Assembly (NCBI GenBank): GCA_934463165.1
Contig: CAKSJG010000005.1
Coordinates: 1 to 64,000 of the forward strand
Reading direction: 5' to 3'
Origin: an uncultured Clostridia bacterium
GTDB taxonomy: Bacteria > Bacillota > Clostridia > UMGS1810
Length of the DNA stretch: 64,000 bases
Shown: piece by piece, positions 22,737-32,661 of the stretch
How positions within the stretch are numbered: position 1 is the first letter of the stretch
Layout: the number at the start of each line of letters is the position of its first letter
Translations under genes and position numbers: made by a program
The notes under the pieces: model-generated
The model's database searches: none
Told to the model about the DNA's origin: nothing
Seen by the model: only the letters and a program-made list of their open reading frames with translations

Positions 22737-24793
22737 TTTTTCTCCTTTTTTTCCGAACAATTGGGGCAGTATTTTCTTTTGCCGCTGAGTTTTTCGTACA
22801 TTATTCCTCCGCAAACGGGGCATTTTTCGGTTGTCGGTTTATCCCATGATGTAAAATCACATTCCGGATAGTTTTTGCATCCGAAAAAGATTTTTCCTCT
22901 TTTTGTTTTCTTTTCAATAACGGCACCGCCGCATTTCGGGCAAGGTACACCGGCCTCTTTTACGATAGCCATTGTATTTCTGCAGTTGGGGAAGTTCGGA
23001 CAAGCCAGAAATTTTCCGAATTTTCCATGCTTGTATACCATCATGGCGCCGCATTTGTCACATTTCACATCCGAAACTTCATCCTTGATTTCAATATTAC
23101 CGATTTGTTCTTCAGCATTTTCAAGAGTCTTTTTAAAAGGTGAATAAAATTCTCCCACAAGCTTGTGCCAATCTTGTCCGCCTTGCTCTATTTTGTCGAG
23201 GTCTTCTTCCATATTTGCGGTAAATGTTTCATCAACAATATTTTTGAAATATTCACACATCAGGGAATTAACAATTTTTCCGAGTTCTGTCGGAATCAAA
23301 TTTTTCTTTGAACGGATTACGTAACCGCGGTTTATAATGGTTGTTATTGTCGGAGAATAGGTGCTTGGGCGTCCTATGCCCTTTTCTTCAAGTGCTTTTA
23401 CAAGCGACGCTTCGGTGTATCTCATCGGCGGCTGTGTAAAGTGCTGATTGCCGTCAACAGATGATACGGCAAGCTCTTCGCCTTCTTCAAGCGGAGGAAG
23501 CTTAGACGTTTTTTCTTCAGCGGTATCTTTGCCCTCGGTGTAAAGAAGAGTGAATCCCGCAAAGTCAACCGATGTTCCGCTTGCCTTGAAATTATATTTT
23601 CCCGCGTCTATATTTACCGACATAACATTCATTATTGCATCTTTCATTTGACATGCAATGAATCTGTCCCATATAAGCTTATATATTTTGTATTGATCGT
23701 TTGAAAGTGACGTTTTTATCGAGTCGGGTGATATATCGGCATATGAAGGTCTGATAGCTTCATGCGCATCCTGAGCATTTTTGCCTGTTTTATATACCTT
23801 TGCTTTATCCGGTAAATAATCCGAGCCGTATGTTTGCTCAATATACTTGCGCGCATCGCTCAGTGCGTCGTCCGAAAGTCTCAAAGAATCGGTACGCATA
23901 TAAGTTATAAGACCGATTTGACCTTTTCCTTTGATATTTATACCCTCATACAGCTGCTGAGCTGTCTGCATTGTTCTTGCTGTTGTAAATCCGAGTTTTC
24001 TGCCGGCTTCCTGCTGAAGAGAGCTCGTTATAAACGGCGGAGGAGATGATTTTTTCTTTTTGGCTTGTTTAACCGATGCAACTTTAAAGACTTCGGATTT
24101 TAATCCGTCAAGTATTACATTCGCTTCTTTGCTGTTTTCAAGATCTGTTTTTTTGCCGTTTATACCGTAGAATTTTGCATTGAATTTTTTCCTGCCCTTA
24201 AGGAGAACAGCATCTACCGTCCAATACTCTTTTTCCGCAAAGGCTTCAATTTCGCTCTCTCTGTCGCATATAATTTTTGTCGCAACCGATTGAACGCGGC
24301 CCGCGCTTAATCCCTTTTTGATTTTTTTCCACAAAAGCGGACTGATTTTATAACCTACTATTCTGTCGAGAGCTCTTCTTGCCTGCTGAGCGTCAACAAG
24401 ATTTTTATCTATACCTCTCGGATGTTTAATTGCTTCGCTGACCGCTTTTTTGGTAATTTCGTTAAATGTTATACGGCATTTATCGTTTATGTCAATTCCC
24501 AGAGTGTTTGCCAGATGCCAGCTGATTGCTTCGCCTTCGCGGTCGGGGTCGGTTGCAAGAAACACTTTAGATGCGGATTTTGCTTGTTTTTTAAGATTTT
24601 TAATCAAATCGCCTTTTCCGCGGATGGTTATATATTTGGGCTCAAAATTGTTTTCCACGTCTATGCCCAGCTGACTTTTCGGCAGGTCTATAACATGCCC
24701 CATACTTGCACAGACATTATAGCCTTTACCAAGATATTTTTTTATTGTTGTCGCTTTTGACGGTGACTCGACTATTAATAATTTTTCTGCCAT
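22733..24793 (-). CDS. topA: DNA topoisomerase I
   Basis: The 686-aa type IA topoisomerase has TOPRIM motifs at the N-terminus (LLIVESPSKATTIKKYLG, DPDREGEAISWHL). The catalytic Tyr lies in GLITYMRTDSLRLS (about residue 300). Two C-terminal zinc-ribbon repeats (CDKCGAMMVYK and CPKCGGAVIEK) and a final CPVCGGIMYEK complete it. It relaxes negative supercoils. The stop overlaps the trmFO start. Ribosome site GAGG sits 6 nt before ATG 24793. Confidence 0.96.
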   Translation of the reverse strand: MAEKLLIVESPSKATTIKKYLGKGYNVCASMGHVIDLPKSQLGIDVENNFEPKYITIRGKGDLIKNLKKQAKSASKVFLATDPDREGEAISWHLANTLGIDINDKCRITFNEITKKAVSEAIKHPRGIDKNLVDAQQARRALDRIVGYKISPLLWKKIKKGLSAGRVQSVATKIICDRESEIEAFAEKEYWTVDAVLLKGRKKFNAKFYGINGKKTDLENSKEANVILDGLKSEVFKVASVKQAKKKKSSPPPFITSSLQQEAGRKLGFTTARTMQTAQQLYEGINIKGKGQIGLITYMRTDSLRLSDDALSDARKYIEQTYGSDYLPDKAKVYKTGKNAQDAHEAIRPSYADISPDSIKTSLSNDQYKIYKLIWDRFIACQMKDAIMNVMSVNIDAGKYNFKASGTSVDFAGFTLLYTEGKDTAEEKTSKLPPLEEGEELAVSSVDGNQHFTQPPMRYTEASLVKALEEKGIGRPSTYSPTITTIINRGYVIRSKKNLIPTELGKIVNSLMCEYFKNIVDETFTANMEEDLDKIEQGGQDWHKLVGEFYSPFKKTLENAEEQIGNIEIKDEVSDVKCDKCGAMMVYKHGKFGKFLACPNFPNCRNTMAIVKEAGVPCPKCGGAVIEKKTKRGKIFFGCKNYPECDFTSWDKPTTEKCPVCGGIMYEKLSGKRKYCPNCSEKKEKK

Positions 24794-24822
24794 TTGTTCC
24801 TCCGATTATATATTCTGTAAAA

Positions 24823-26058
24823 TTATTTTACTGCCAAAAAATAGTTTCCGTTTGTACGCTTTACCTTTCCGCTGAGTTCAAGCATGAGAATTTTCATGTT
24901 TACGTCGGCAAGAGAAAGCGATGTATTTCTGCATATCATATCAACGGTTAACGGTTCATCGTTTATTGCACTGAGAATGATTTCATCGACAGACAGATTT
25001 TTTTCTGCCGCACGGTTTGTATCATTGTGAACAGTACCGTTATTTTTCGTTGTACTCTCTTTTGAATTAAGATATTCCGATTGCTGCTTTTTTATTCTTT
25101 CATGATTGTTATTTTCTGAAGTGTTTGATTTCTTTTCGGTTTTTTTGAGCCGTTTTCCCATTGCAAGATTGTCTTTGTAAAGATCTTTATACTGCATTGT
25201 AATTTCCGATGCTCCGGTTATCGGACAGGCACCTTGCTTTATAAGTTCATTTGTTCCGGCAGAAAGAGGAGAATAAACGCTTCCCGGAAAAGAAAATACA
25301 TCCCGTCCGTGTCTGAAGGCGTAGTCGGCAGTTATAAGCGAGCCGCTTTTTGATGCCGCTTCCGTAATTACCGTAGCGTGGCTTATACCTGCAATAATGC
25401 GGTTTCTTTCGGGAAAATGAAACCTTTCCGGCGCTGCCGAAAGAGGATATTCGCTTATTATCATTCCGGTTTTGCAAATCTCTGCAGCGAGTGCGTAGTT
25501 TGATTTGGGATAAATAATATTGACACCGCATCCGATAACGGCTACCGTCGGCATTTTATGCTCAAGCGAAGCGCTGTGAACAATGGAATCAACACCCAGA
25601 GCAAGGCCACTTACCGTAATTATACCGCTTTCGGCAAGTGCGGATGCTGCGTCGCGTGTTATCTTTTTGCCGTATTCCGTCGGATTTCTTGAGCCTACAA
25701 TCGAAACACAGAGGTAGTTATTAAGATCCAAAAAATGACCGCGGCAATATAACATCACGGGAGGATCTTCAATATTTGCAAGCATTTCCGGGTACTCATC
25801 ATCCCCGAGGCAAATAAGCTTTACGGAGTTTAATTCAAGCTGATGCATATACGACGCTATTCCGTCCAGGCTTTTGTCGCACAAAGCTTTTATATTTGCG
25901 TCGGAAAGAAACGGAATATTTAAATATTCGTCATAAGTAGCTTCATATATCGCTTCGGCACTTCCGAAGCGGTTGAGCAGTTCTGTTAATCTTTTTCTTC
26001 CTATTCCGGTTTTCGCAGTAAGCCAAACCATATACTGACAATTGGAATCGTTTATCAT
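24823..26058 (-). CDS. dprA: DNA-processing protein DprA/Smf
   Basis: This 411-aa protein has a SAM-like N-terminus (about residues 8-60), the Rossmann-like DprA core (SIVGSRNPTEYGK near 127, SGLALGVDSIVHSASL near 155, FPERNRIIAGIS near 205, GSLITADYAF near 230) and a winged-helix end (DEIILSAIND, then VDMICRNTSLSLADV). DprA loads RecA on incoming single-stranded DNA during transformation. A low-complexity Asn/Lys/Glu linker (about 290-340) separates core and winged helix. It lies 29 nt upstream of topA, in the usual dprA-topA-trmFO order. GGAGG is 9 nt before the ATG. Confidence 0.95.
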   Translation of the reverse strand: MINDSNCQYMVWLTAKTGIGRKRLTELLNRFGSAEAIYEATYDEYLNIPFLSDANIKALCDKSLDGIASYMHQLELNSVKLICLGDDEYPEMLANIEDPPVMLYCRGHFLDLNNYLCVSIVGSRNPTEYGKKITRDAASALAESGIITVSGLALGVDSIVHSASLEHKMPTVAVIGCGVNIIYPKSNYALAAEICKTGMIISEYPLSAAPERFHFPERNRIIAGISHATVITEAASKSGSLITADYAFRHGRDVFSFPGSVYSPLSAGTNELIKQGACPITGASEITMQYKDLYKDNLAMGKRLKKTEKKSNTSENNNHERIKKQQSEYLNSKESTTKNNGTVHNDTNRAAEKNLSVDEIILSAINDEPLTVDMICRNTSLSLADVNMKILMLELSGKVKRTNGNYFLAVK

Positions 26059-26342
26059 ATGCGCATACCTCCGCCAAACTTATTATACAGTACAACAAAT
26101 TTTTACTTTTGTAAACCCCCGAATAACAATTTTTTTCTACATTATATATATAATTTTTTATAAATATCTTTAATTTGGTAAAATTGCACATATTTTTTTG
26201 TTTATTTTTGTCAGATAAATCTTTGGTGTAAAAAAGGAAAATGTGAACTTTTACCGAATTTTATACATAACGGCAAAATTTTAATTTTATATAAAAGCTA
26301 TTATCGGCCGTATTTGTAATTTTGAAGGAGGATGTATTATTT

Positions 26343-28400
26343 ATGACAGCTACCAAAGATATCAGAAACGTGTGCATTATGTCACACGGTAACGCAGGTA
26401 AAACTTCTCTTGTCGAGACAATGCTTTATAACGCAAAGCTAAGCGACAGGTTCGGAAGAGTAGAAGACGGGAACACTGTATCGGATTATGACAGTGAAGA
26501 AATAAAGAGAAAAATTTCGATTAATACATCTCTTATAAGCTTTGACTGGCGTGACAAAAAAATGAATATATTGGATACCCCCGGATTTTTTGATTTTGTG
26601 GGGGAACAGATTGAAGCGGCAAGCGTGTGTGATAATTGCATTATAGCGGTCAGCGGTAAATCGGGTGTATCTGCAGGGACCGAAAAAGCATGGAAGCTTG
26701 CCGAAAAATATAAGCTCGGAAAGCTTGTCTTTGTAAATAAACTTGATGACGTAAAAGCTGACTATATGAATGTAATTAACCAGTTAAAGGCTGTGTTCGG
26801 CAAATGTATTGCACCGTTTACATTCCCCATTAAAGAGAACGATATATTTATCGGATTTGTAGACGTTATAAAAATGAGAGCAAAAATGTTTACGGGCCCC
26901 GAGGCTACATATGAGCCTATTCCGGATGCGTATCTTGATACGGCGCGAAAAAGCCGTGACATTTTAAATGAATCCATAGCGGAATGCAGCGATGTCCTTA
27001 TGGAAAAGTATTTTGCCGGCGAAGACTTTACGGAAGATGAAATAAAAGATGCCATAAAGATCGGTATAAAAGACGGAACGGTTGTTCCCGTTATTTGCGG
27101 AAGTGCACTTTTAAGAATAGGCGTTACGCATGTCCTTGATATCATTTCCAATTATATGTTCTCACCCGATGAAGCCGATGCTGTCATCGCAACCGATAAC
27201 GAAAGCGGAGATACCGTAACGGTTGACTGCAGCTCCGATGCACCCGTTGTACTTAAGGTGTTTAAAACCACGGTCGATAATTACGTCGGAAAAATGTCAA
27301 TGTTTAAGGTTATTTCGGGTACTATTCGCCCCGATACAATGCTCTTTAATCCTCGCATGGGAGAAAACGAGCGCATAGGTAAAATCTTTACTCTTCGCGG
27401 CAAAAAACAGATGGATGTTCAGAGCCTTACGGCGGGAGATATCGGTGCTGCGGTTAAACTTGTATATACGGAAACTTCCGATACTCTTTGTGATATTAAG
27501 CGCAATGTAACTCTTGATCCGATTGAATTTCCGGAGCCGGTATTATCTATGGCGGTTGTTCCGAAAGCAAAGGGCGACGAAGAAAAAATCAGTCAGGGAT
27601 TATCGAAGCTTATGGAAGAAGATAAAACTCTTAAGGTTGAAACGAATACTGAAACAAGAGAAACAATACTTTCCGGTATGGGAGAACAGCACCTCAATGT
27701 TATATCTTCAAAGCTGCTCGGTAAATTCGGAGTCGGAATCGACATTAAGGAGCCCAAAATTGCCTACCGAGAAGCAATAACAAAAAAGGTTAAGGTTGAA
27801 GGAAAACATAAGAAGCAGTCCGGAGGTCACGGTCAGTACGGTCATGTATGGATTGAATTTGAACCTTGTGAAAGTGACGATCTGGTATTTGAAGAAAAAG
27901 TATTCGGCGGAAGTGTCCCCAAGAACTATTTCCCTGCTGTTGAAAAAGGAATTAAAGAAAGCATGCAAAAGGGTGTTGTTGCCGGATATCCCGTTGTTAA
28001 TCTGAAAGCAACATTACTTGACGGATCGTATCATCCCGTTGATTCTTCCGAAATGGCATTTAAAACAGCTGCATCAATTTGCTGTAAAAACGGATTTTCG
28101 CAGGCGAGTCCGGTTATCCTTGAACCTATAGGTATGCTTAAGGCAATTGTAAGAAATGACTACACGGGAGATGTTACCGGGGATATAAACAAACGCCGCG
28201 GCAGAATTCTCGGTATGACGCCGAATGAGGATAATACAACAATTATAGAGGCGCTTGTTCCGTGCAGTGAAATGACAAAATATGCAACGGATCTCAGAGC
28301 AATGACAAACGGCAGGGGTTCATTTACTTTTGCTGCAGACCATTACGAAGAAGTTCCGCCGCATCTTGTTGATAAAATTAAAGAATCGGCCGAAATGTAA
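26343..28400 (+). CDS. EF-G-like translation GTPase (FusA2 type)
   Basis: This 685-aa protein has the full EF-G domain order: G domain (SHGNAGKTSLVE, then DTPGFFDFV, then NKLDD), domain II, domain III (GMGEQHL), domain IV (GQYGHVWIEFEP) and domain V. It belongs to the divergent EF-G-like group found beside a main EF-G in Clostridia. Its function is unknown there, but it may serve in translocation or ribosome recycling. ATG 26343 is 10 nt behind AAGGAGG; an upstream in-frame TTG at 26322 is only the ribosome-site region. The main fusA is not in the window. The terminator at 28405 ends it. Confidence 0.9.
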   Translation: MTATKDIRNVCIMSHGNAGKTSLVETMLYNAKLSDRFGRVEDGNTVSDYDSEEIKRKISINTSLISFDWRDKKMNILDTPGFFDFVGEQIEAASVCDNCIIAVSGKSGVSAGTEKAWKLAEKYKLGKLVFVNKLDDVKADYMNVINQLKAVFGKCIAPFTFPIKENDIFIGFVDVIKMRAKMFTGPEATYEPIPDAYLDTARKSRDILNESIAECSDVLMEKYFAGEDFTEDEIKDAIKIGIKDGTVVPVICGSALLRIGVTHVLDIISNYMFSPDEADAVIATDNESGDTVTVDCSSDAPVVLKVFKTTVDNYVGKMSMFKVISGTIRPDTMLFNPRMGENERIGKIFTLRGKKQMDVQSLTAGDIGAAVKLVYTETSDTLCDIKRNVTLDPIEFPEPVLSMAVVPKAKGDEEKISQGLSKLMEEDKTLKVETNTETRETILSGMGEQHLNVISSKLLGKFGVGIDIKEPKIAYREAITKKVKVEGKHKKQSGGHGQYGHVWIEFEPCESDDLVFEEKVFGGSVPKNYFPAVEKGIKESMQKGVVAGYPVVNLKATLLDGSYHPVDSSEMAFKTAASICCKNGFSQASPVILEPIGMLKAIVRNDYTGDVTGDINKRRGRILGMTPNEDNTTIIEALVPCSEMTKYATDLRAMTNGRGSFTFAADHYEEVPPHLVDKIKESAEM

Positions 28401-28404
28401 AATG

Positions 28405-28433
28405 ACGGGCATCTGCAGCGCAGATGCCCGTTT
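28405..28433. terminator. Terminator between EF-G-like and serine hydrolase genes
   Basis: Perfect 12-bp stem (28405-28416 with 28420-28431), 3-nt loop, T/A-rich on both sides. It serves the converging genes on either side. Confidence 0.8.
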
Positions 28434-28443
28434 AAAATAATAT

Positions 28444-29877
28444 TTATATTTCATAAAGTTCTCTTGCCTCCGGAACGAGAAACGTGTCTTCCTCTTCCGG
28501 CTCAAGCATAATTGATGTTGTGACTATTTTCATTTTTCCGTTTTCTTCAAAAACAGACATTGTTTCAGCAGCCGGGTTGTCGGTGCTTCTCATAAGTATT
28601 TTAAGTGTATCGCCGTCAAATCCGAAGCAGGATGCAAAATGCACCGTTTCGCATTTTGCGGCCTGCATAATACCAATGAGCTTTGGTTTTCTCCATTTTG
28701 CAACAAACGAGCTGCGAACAAATCTTCCGTTTCCTGCCGACAGCCTTTGGTGTCTTTCTCCGTCGGTAAAGTATACCGCAAGATCGCTGTCTTCATATGT
28801 AATATACATCTTTGTAAAGTTGTTAATGTTTTTCTTAAGGTGAATCCACCTGTTCATAAACGGCATAATTTTATATTCGCATTTATCAATAAGCGGATAA
28901 GATTTAAAATAAATATCCCCGTCGTCATTCGGATTATTTTCATACATACCGTCAATAAGATTCAATACATATGTCACCTCTGACTGCATGTCGGCCGTTC
29001 TGCCGAAGACAGCGGCAACGATGTCTTTCTCGGGTAAGATAATGCAAAGCTGACCGTATGCACCGTCTGCACGGTATCCCCCGTTCGCATTCATCCAAAG
29101 CTGATATCCGTAGCCTGCGCACCAATCCGGAGAGCCGTTTGAGCTGTTGTCGGATATCGGGCTTGATGCTTTTTTCACCCAATCTTCCGAAAGTATTCTT
29201 TTTCCGTTAGAAACTCCGTTATTTAAATAAAGCTCACCTATTTTAGCGGCGTCATTGCATGAAATATGAAGTCCGATTCCTCCCTCTGTCGTTCCGTCCG
29301 CAACAGAATTCCATTTAGACATTTTTATGCCGAGAGGGAAAAACAGATGCTCAGATGCAAAATCAAAGATGGTCTCTCCCGTCTTTTTTTCTATAATAGC
29401 CGAAAGCATGCAGGTTGCACCGGTGTTGTATGAAAAATGTGTGCCGGGCTTATATTTAAAATCGCTTGCCAGGAATGCCTTAACGCAGTCGTCCGAGCTC
29501 CACATATTTCCCATGACGCAGCCCTCTGTTCCCGTATTCATTGAAAGCAGGTGTTTTACTTTCATTTCAGAAAGGTTATCGCTTATTTTTTCGGGACATT
29601 TATCGGGGAAGATGTCAACAATGCGCTCTTCGTCCGACATTATCCCCATATCGCACGCAATTCCCACGGCAGTTGCAGCAAAGCCCTTGCTCATGGAATA
29701 AACTTCCCTTTTGTCATCAAGCGAATACGGATTCGGTGCAAAGGCCAGAGCGGTTTTGCCGTCTTTTATTATTTTTATACAGTGAATTTCATTTTTGATT
29801 TTTAAATTGTTTTCAAAAAATTCATTTACTGCGTGAAGATTTAAATTTTTATCCGTAAAAATTTCCATATTGCTCAC
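28444..29877 (-). CDS. Beta-lactamase-family serine hydrolase
   Basis: This 477-aa protein belongs to the class C beta-lactamase/esterase family. SMSK (near residue 79) is the active-site SxxK, and YNTGAT (near 150) supplies the YxN Tyr. The C-terminal 150 residues form an additional beta domain of the kind seen in class-C-like esterases. No signal peptide is visible, so it is likely cytoplasmic. Known family activities include esterase, D-aminopeptidase and beta-lactamase, and none can be chosen here. GGAG lies 7 nt before the ATG. It is divergent from the heparinase-like gene, with a palindrome over the -10 of its promoter. Confidence 0.85.
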   Translation of the reverse strand: MSNMEIFTDKNLNLHAVNEFFENNLKIKNEIHCIKIIKDGKTALAFAPNPYSLDDKREVYSMSKGFAATAVGIACDMGIMSDEERIVDIFPDKCPEKISDNLSEMKVKHLLSMNTGTEGCVMGNMWSSDDCVKAFLASDFKYKPGTHFSYNTGATCMLSAIIEKKTGETIFDFASEHLFFPLGIKMSKWNSVADGTTEGGIGLHISCNDAAKIGELYLNNGVSNGKRILSEDWVKKASSPISDNSSNGSPDWCAGYGYQLWMNANGGYRADGAYGQLCIILPEKDIVAAVFGRTADMQSEVTYVLNLIDGMYENNPNDDGDIYFKSYPLIDKCEYKIMPFMNRWIHLKKNINNFTKMYITYEDSDLAVYFTDGERHQRLSAGNGRFVRSSFVAKWRKPKLIGIMQAAKCETVHFASCFGFDGDTLKILMRSTDNPAAETMSVFEENGKMKIVTTSIMLEPEEEDTFLVPEARELYEI

Positions 29878-29889
29878 TCCGTTTTGTAT

Positions 29890-29929
29890 ATGGTATAAAA
29901 ATTATATACCATCATCCGTAATATGTCAA
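29890..29929 (-). promoter_or_regulatory. Promoter with palindromic operator over its -10
   Basis: On the minus strand TTGACA (29924-29929), 17 bp, TATAAT (29901-29906). ATGGTATA (29890-29897) and TATACCAT (29905-29912) form a perfect 8-bp inverted repeat with 7-bp spacer that spans the -10. A bound repressor would block RNA polymerase. Confidence 0.65.
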
Positions 29930-29998
29930 TGACGATTTTATACTATTTACTGTCGGTTTTTTATTAATTAACATGCAAGAAAATGAAAATTGTTTTTA

Positions 29999-30027
29999 TT
30001 GACTTTTTACAGTTGATATTGTAAAAT
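29999..30027 (+). promoter_or_regulatory. Promoter of the heparinase-like gene
   Basis: TTGACT (29999-30004), 17 bp, TAAAAT (30022-30027). Confidence 0.65.
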
Positions 30028-30067
30028 GTTTATATGAGTGATAAGTCAAAAAACGGAGGGATTACAT

Positions 30068-32071
30068 ATGATTGCATTTACGGAAAATGAATTGAAAAAA
30101 ATCCGCGAAAGAGTGCGGAACAATCCGAATTTTATTGAAAAAATAGAAGCTGACACAAAGGACGTACGTGATAAAGTGTATATACAAAAAACCGCTCTTG
30201 CCACGTGGGAACAGTTTTATTTGTGCCCTAAGCATACCGTACAGCTTAAATTGAATTATTATGACAGCAAACATCATGTTTGCCCCATAGACGGTGAGGT
30301 ATTTACCGGAGAACCGTATGACGGGTCGTGGTGGTGCAGAGTTGCGGATATGAATTTTGCAGCGTGCTATAAGCTTGCTGTTGCCTATATTGCAACGGAG
30401 GATGATAAATATCTTGGGAGAGTTCACGACATTTTGCTGGGTTATGCCGCATATTATCCGTCATACGAAGTGCACGGTAATATACCGTATAATAAACCTG
30501 CAAAGGCATATGCACAGGTTTTGAATGATTCATTTTTTTTGAACAGTCTTGCCCGCGCATATGACCTTACAAAAGATACTTTTACTCTTGATGAACAAAA
30601 ACTGATAGAAAAAAATCTGCTTCTTGAGGGGGCAATTTTTCTTAAAGAAAACGGAACTCCCCAGATTCATAATCATGAAGTTGCAACCTGTTCTGCAATA
30701 GGAATAATAGGCCTGATACTCGGCAGAGAAGATCTTCTGGAATATGCACTTGACGAAAAATACGGTCTTAAATATCAGCTTGATCATGCCGTGCTTGCGG
30801 ACGGCATGTGGTTTGAGGTTACTGCCGGTTATCATCTTTATGCTCTGCATTGGTTCATGTCGTTTGAAAAATTTGCAAGGCATACAAAATATTCACTGTT
30901 TTCCGATCCTCATTACAGAGATATTTTGCACACAATGCTGATTTATCCCAACAGACTTTGGAAAAGCAACGGCACATTTACAAAACTCAACGACAATTCG
31001 GGTACGCTCAAGGGTCAGTTATCATGTTACGAATACGGTTACTCATATTTTAAAGATGATGAAATACTCTGGGCACTTTATCAGGCGCTTTGCGGTAAAG
31101 AAAGAACAGAGGTTGAAAGCTTGCTTTACGGCGAGGATGTTCTGCCGGAAGAGCCCGAGCATGAATATAAAAATTATTATAATGAAGACGGCACTCATTT
31201 TGCCATAATAAACGGCAGCGATGACAGGTATCTGTTTTTCAAGGCATCTCCGTACGGCGGTGAGCATGATCATTATGACAGACTTGCCGTAAGCTTTTCA
31301 GCATACGGATGCGATATGTCTGCCGATCTAGGCACGGCAAGCGGATACGGTGCGCCGCTTCATTATGCATATTTTAAAAACACCGCAACACACAATACGG
31401 TTGTGATAAACGGAGACAATATGCCCCCTGCCGAAACAAAGGTGAATTTATATAAGGAGTATGCTCCGGATAACATATATCTTGATGCAGAAACAAAATG
31501 GAGCACCGACTGTAAAATGCCCGATATGCACGTTATAAAGCAATGGGTCAACGAAAGCTATGACGGCGTTGGGATGAGAAGAATTATTCAGTGGTATGAC
31601 AAGTTTTTTATAGACGTTTTTGAGGTTTGCTCAGATAATGAACTCAGCAAAGACTGGACGTTTCATATTGACGGAAGCTTAAAGACCTCACCTGTCGGTG
31701 CAAAGGAAGAGGATGCAATCAGCAGTAAAAATCCTCAAAAGATATTACATGATATAAAATCTCTGAAAAAAGCTGACGGTGTTATAAAAAGTGAATATGA
31801 CTGCGGCGAATTTGATCTTGATATATATTCTTTGTCACATAACAGAGAGCTTATATATGCACTCGGCCCGAACAACCCGTCAACAAATGATATATCATAT
31901 ATAATAGAAAGAAGTTATGACAAAAAAGTTGTGTTTGTAAATGTTATTGAGGCTCACAGGAGAGGAGAAGCGGTAATAGATTCGGTTGATATAAATCTTG
32001 AAAATGACGGAATAACGGTGCATAAAACAGACGGAAATAAAATTACATTTTCGCCAGGTTTAAAACTATAA
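30068..32071 (+). CDS. Heparinase II/III-like polysaccharide lyase
   Basis: The 667-aa product matches heparinase II/III-family proteins: an alpha/alpha-toroid N-terminal half (about 1-350, with LLGYAAYYPSYE and NHEVATCSAIGIIGL) and a beta-sandwich half (about 380-660, with GGEHDHYDRLAVSF and KNTATHNTVVING). The conserved His and Tyr of that second half (HNTVVI, EHDHYD) are present. No signal peptide is visible, so it probably acts on imported oligosaccharides. Substrate cannot be read from the sequence (uronate-containing glycans are usual). ATG 30068 has GGAGGG 8 nt upstream; an earlier in-frame start is not supported. It is monocistronic, closed by the terminator at 32077. Confidence 0.85.
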   Translation: MIAFTENELKKIRERVRNNPNFIEKIEADTKDVRDKVYIQKTALATWEQFYLCPKHTVQLKLNYYDSKHHVCPIDGEVFTGEPYDGSWWCRVADMNFAACYKLAVAYIATEDDKYLGRVHDILLGYAAYYPSYEVHGNIPYNKPAKAYAQVLNDSFFLNSLARAYDLTKDTFTLDEQKLIEKNLLLEGAIFLKENGTPQIHNHEVATCSAIGIIGLILGREDLLEYALDEKYGLKYQLDHAVLADGMWFEVTAGYHLYALHWFMSFEKFARHTKYSLFSDPHYRDILHTMLIYPNRLWKSNGTFTKLNDNSGTLKGQLSCYEYGYSYFKDDEILWALYQALCGKERTEVESLLYGEDVLPEEPEHEYKNYYNEDGTHFAIINGSDDRYLFFKASPYGGEHDHYDRLAVSFSAYGCDMSADLGTASGYGAPLHYAYFKNTATHNTVVINGDNMPPAETKVNLYKEYAPDNIYLDAETKWSTDCKMPDMHVIKQWVNESYDGVGMRRIIQWYDKFFIDVFEVCSDNELSKDWTFHIDGSLKTSPVGAKEEDAISSKNPQKILHDIKSLKKADGVIKSEYDCGEFDLDIYSLSHNRELIYALGPNNPSTNDISYIIERSYDKKVVFVNVIEAHRRGEAVIDSVDINLENDGITVHKTDGNKITFSPGLKL

Positions 32072-32076
32072 AAAAT

Positions 32077-32110
32077 GCCGCTCGTAATTTTGCTGTTACG
32101 GGCGGCTTTA
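32077..32110. terminator. Bidirectional terminator
   Basis: GCCGCTCGTAA (32077-32087) pairs with TTACGGGCGGC (32096-32106), with one wobble pair. Flanking A and T runs make it work for both converging genes. Confidence 0.75.
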
Positions 32111-32401
32111 ATTCATTCTTTTAAGCGCAATTATTAGTTTTTTAAACAGTTCGGATAGTTTGTTTTCTTTCTTTTTGGTTAAATCCACATCAGGGAAATT
32201 GTCTTCGACAAATATCAGTTTCCATGCATACAGCGGTCGTACGCTTTTTACTATATGATGCATGTCTCCGCAATTTTTGCAGCGAAAATGGTAGTAATAA
32301 TATTTATAATTAAGCTGATAATTTTTAAATTTAATTTTGCCGATTTCATTAATGCATCGCCTGCACATATACAGTTTTGACAGTTTTTTGTTTGTCAGCA
32401 C
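32108..32401 (-). CDS. Small zinc-ribbon protein
   Basis: A 97-aa product starting at GTG 32401, which has AAGGAGG 7 nt upstream; the longer reading frame before it has no ribosome site. Two Cys pairs (CRRC near residue 13, CKNC near 42, followed by HH) suggest one zinc ribbon, and the C-terminal third is Lys-rich. I do not recognise a family. Its own weak promoter is at 32446-32474. Confidence 0.6.
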   Translation of the reverse strand: MLTNKKLSKLYMCRRCINEIGKIKFKNYQLNYKYYYYHFRCKNCGDMHHIVKSVRPLYAWKLIFVEDNFPDVDLTKKKENKLSELFKKLIIALKRMN

Positions 32402-32445
32402 AGCGATCCTCCTTCTGCAAAAAGTTATAAACCTCATAACTTATC

Positions 32446-32474
32446 ATAATATATTTCAAGATACACTCAATCAA
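32446..32474 (-). promoter_or_regulatory. Promoter of the zinc-ribbon gene
   Basis: On the minus strand TTGATT (32469-32474), 17 bp, TATTAT (32446-32451). Confidence 0.45.
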
Positions 32475-32579
32475 TTATAGTATATCATAAAATATAAAAA
32501 AGTCAACATAAAACTTTAACTGTTTTTGCTCAAAATAATTGACAAATACGTGCAAACAATAAATTATGCCGCAAAACGG

Positions 32580-32608
32580 TTGACATCAAAAAAAAAGTGG
32601 TATATAAT
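32580..32608 (+). promoter_or_regulatory. Promoter of ileS
   Basis: TTGACA (32580-32585), exactly 17 bp, TATAAT (32603-32608). Leader to the start codon is only about 80 nt. The stretch 32475-32579 holds a second TTGACA-like element but no gene. Confidence 0.8.
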
Positions 32609-32623
32609 AGAAAGGAATTTTGT

Positions 32624-32661
32624 ATGATGCATCTTACCGGCCCGCGGTAGAAAACGATGCA
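32624..32661 (+). promoter_or_regulatory. Structured leader of ileS with a tiny upstream frame
   Basis: TGCATC (32628-32633) pairs with GATGCA (32656-32661), and inside it TACCG (32635-32639) pairs with CGGTA (32645-32649). ATG 32624, 8 nt behind AAAGG, opens a frame MMHLTGPR ending at the TAG in the hairpin. Too short for a T-box. Purpose unknown. Confidence 0.35.
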
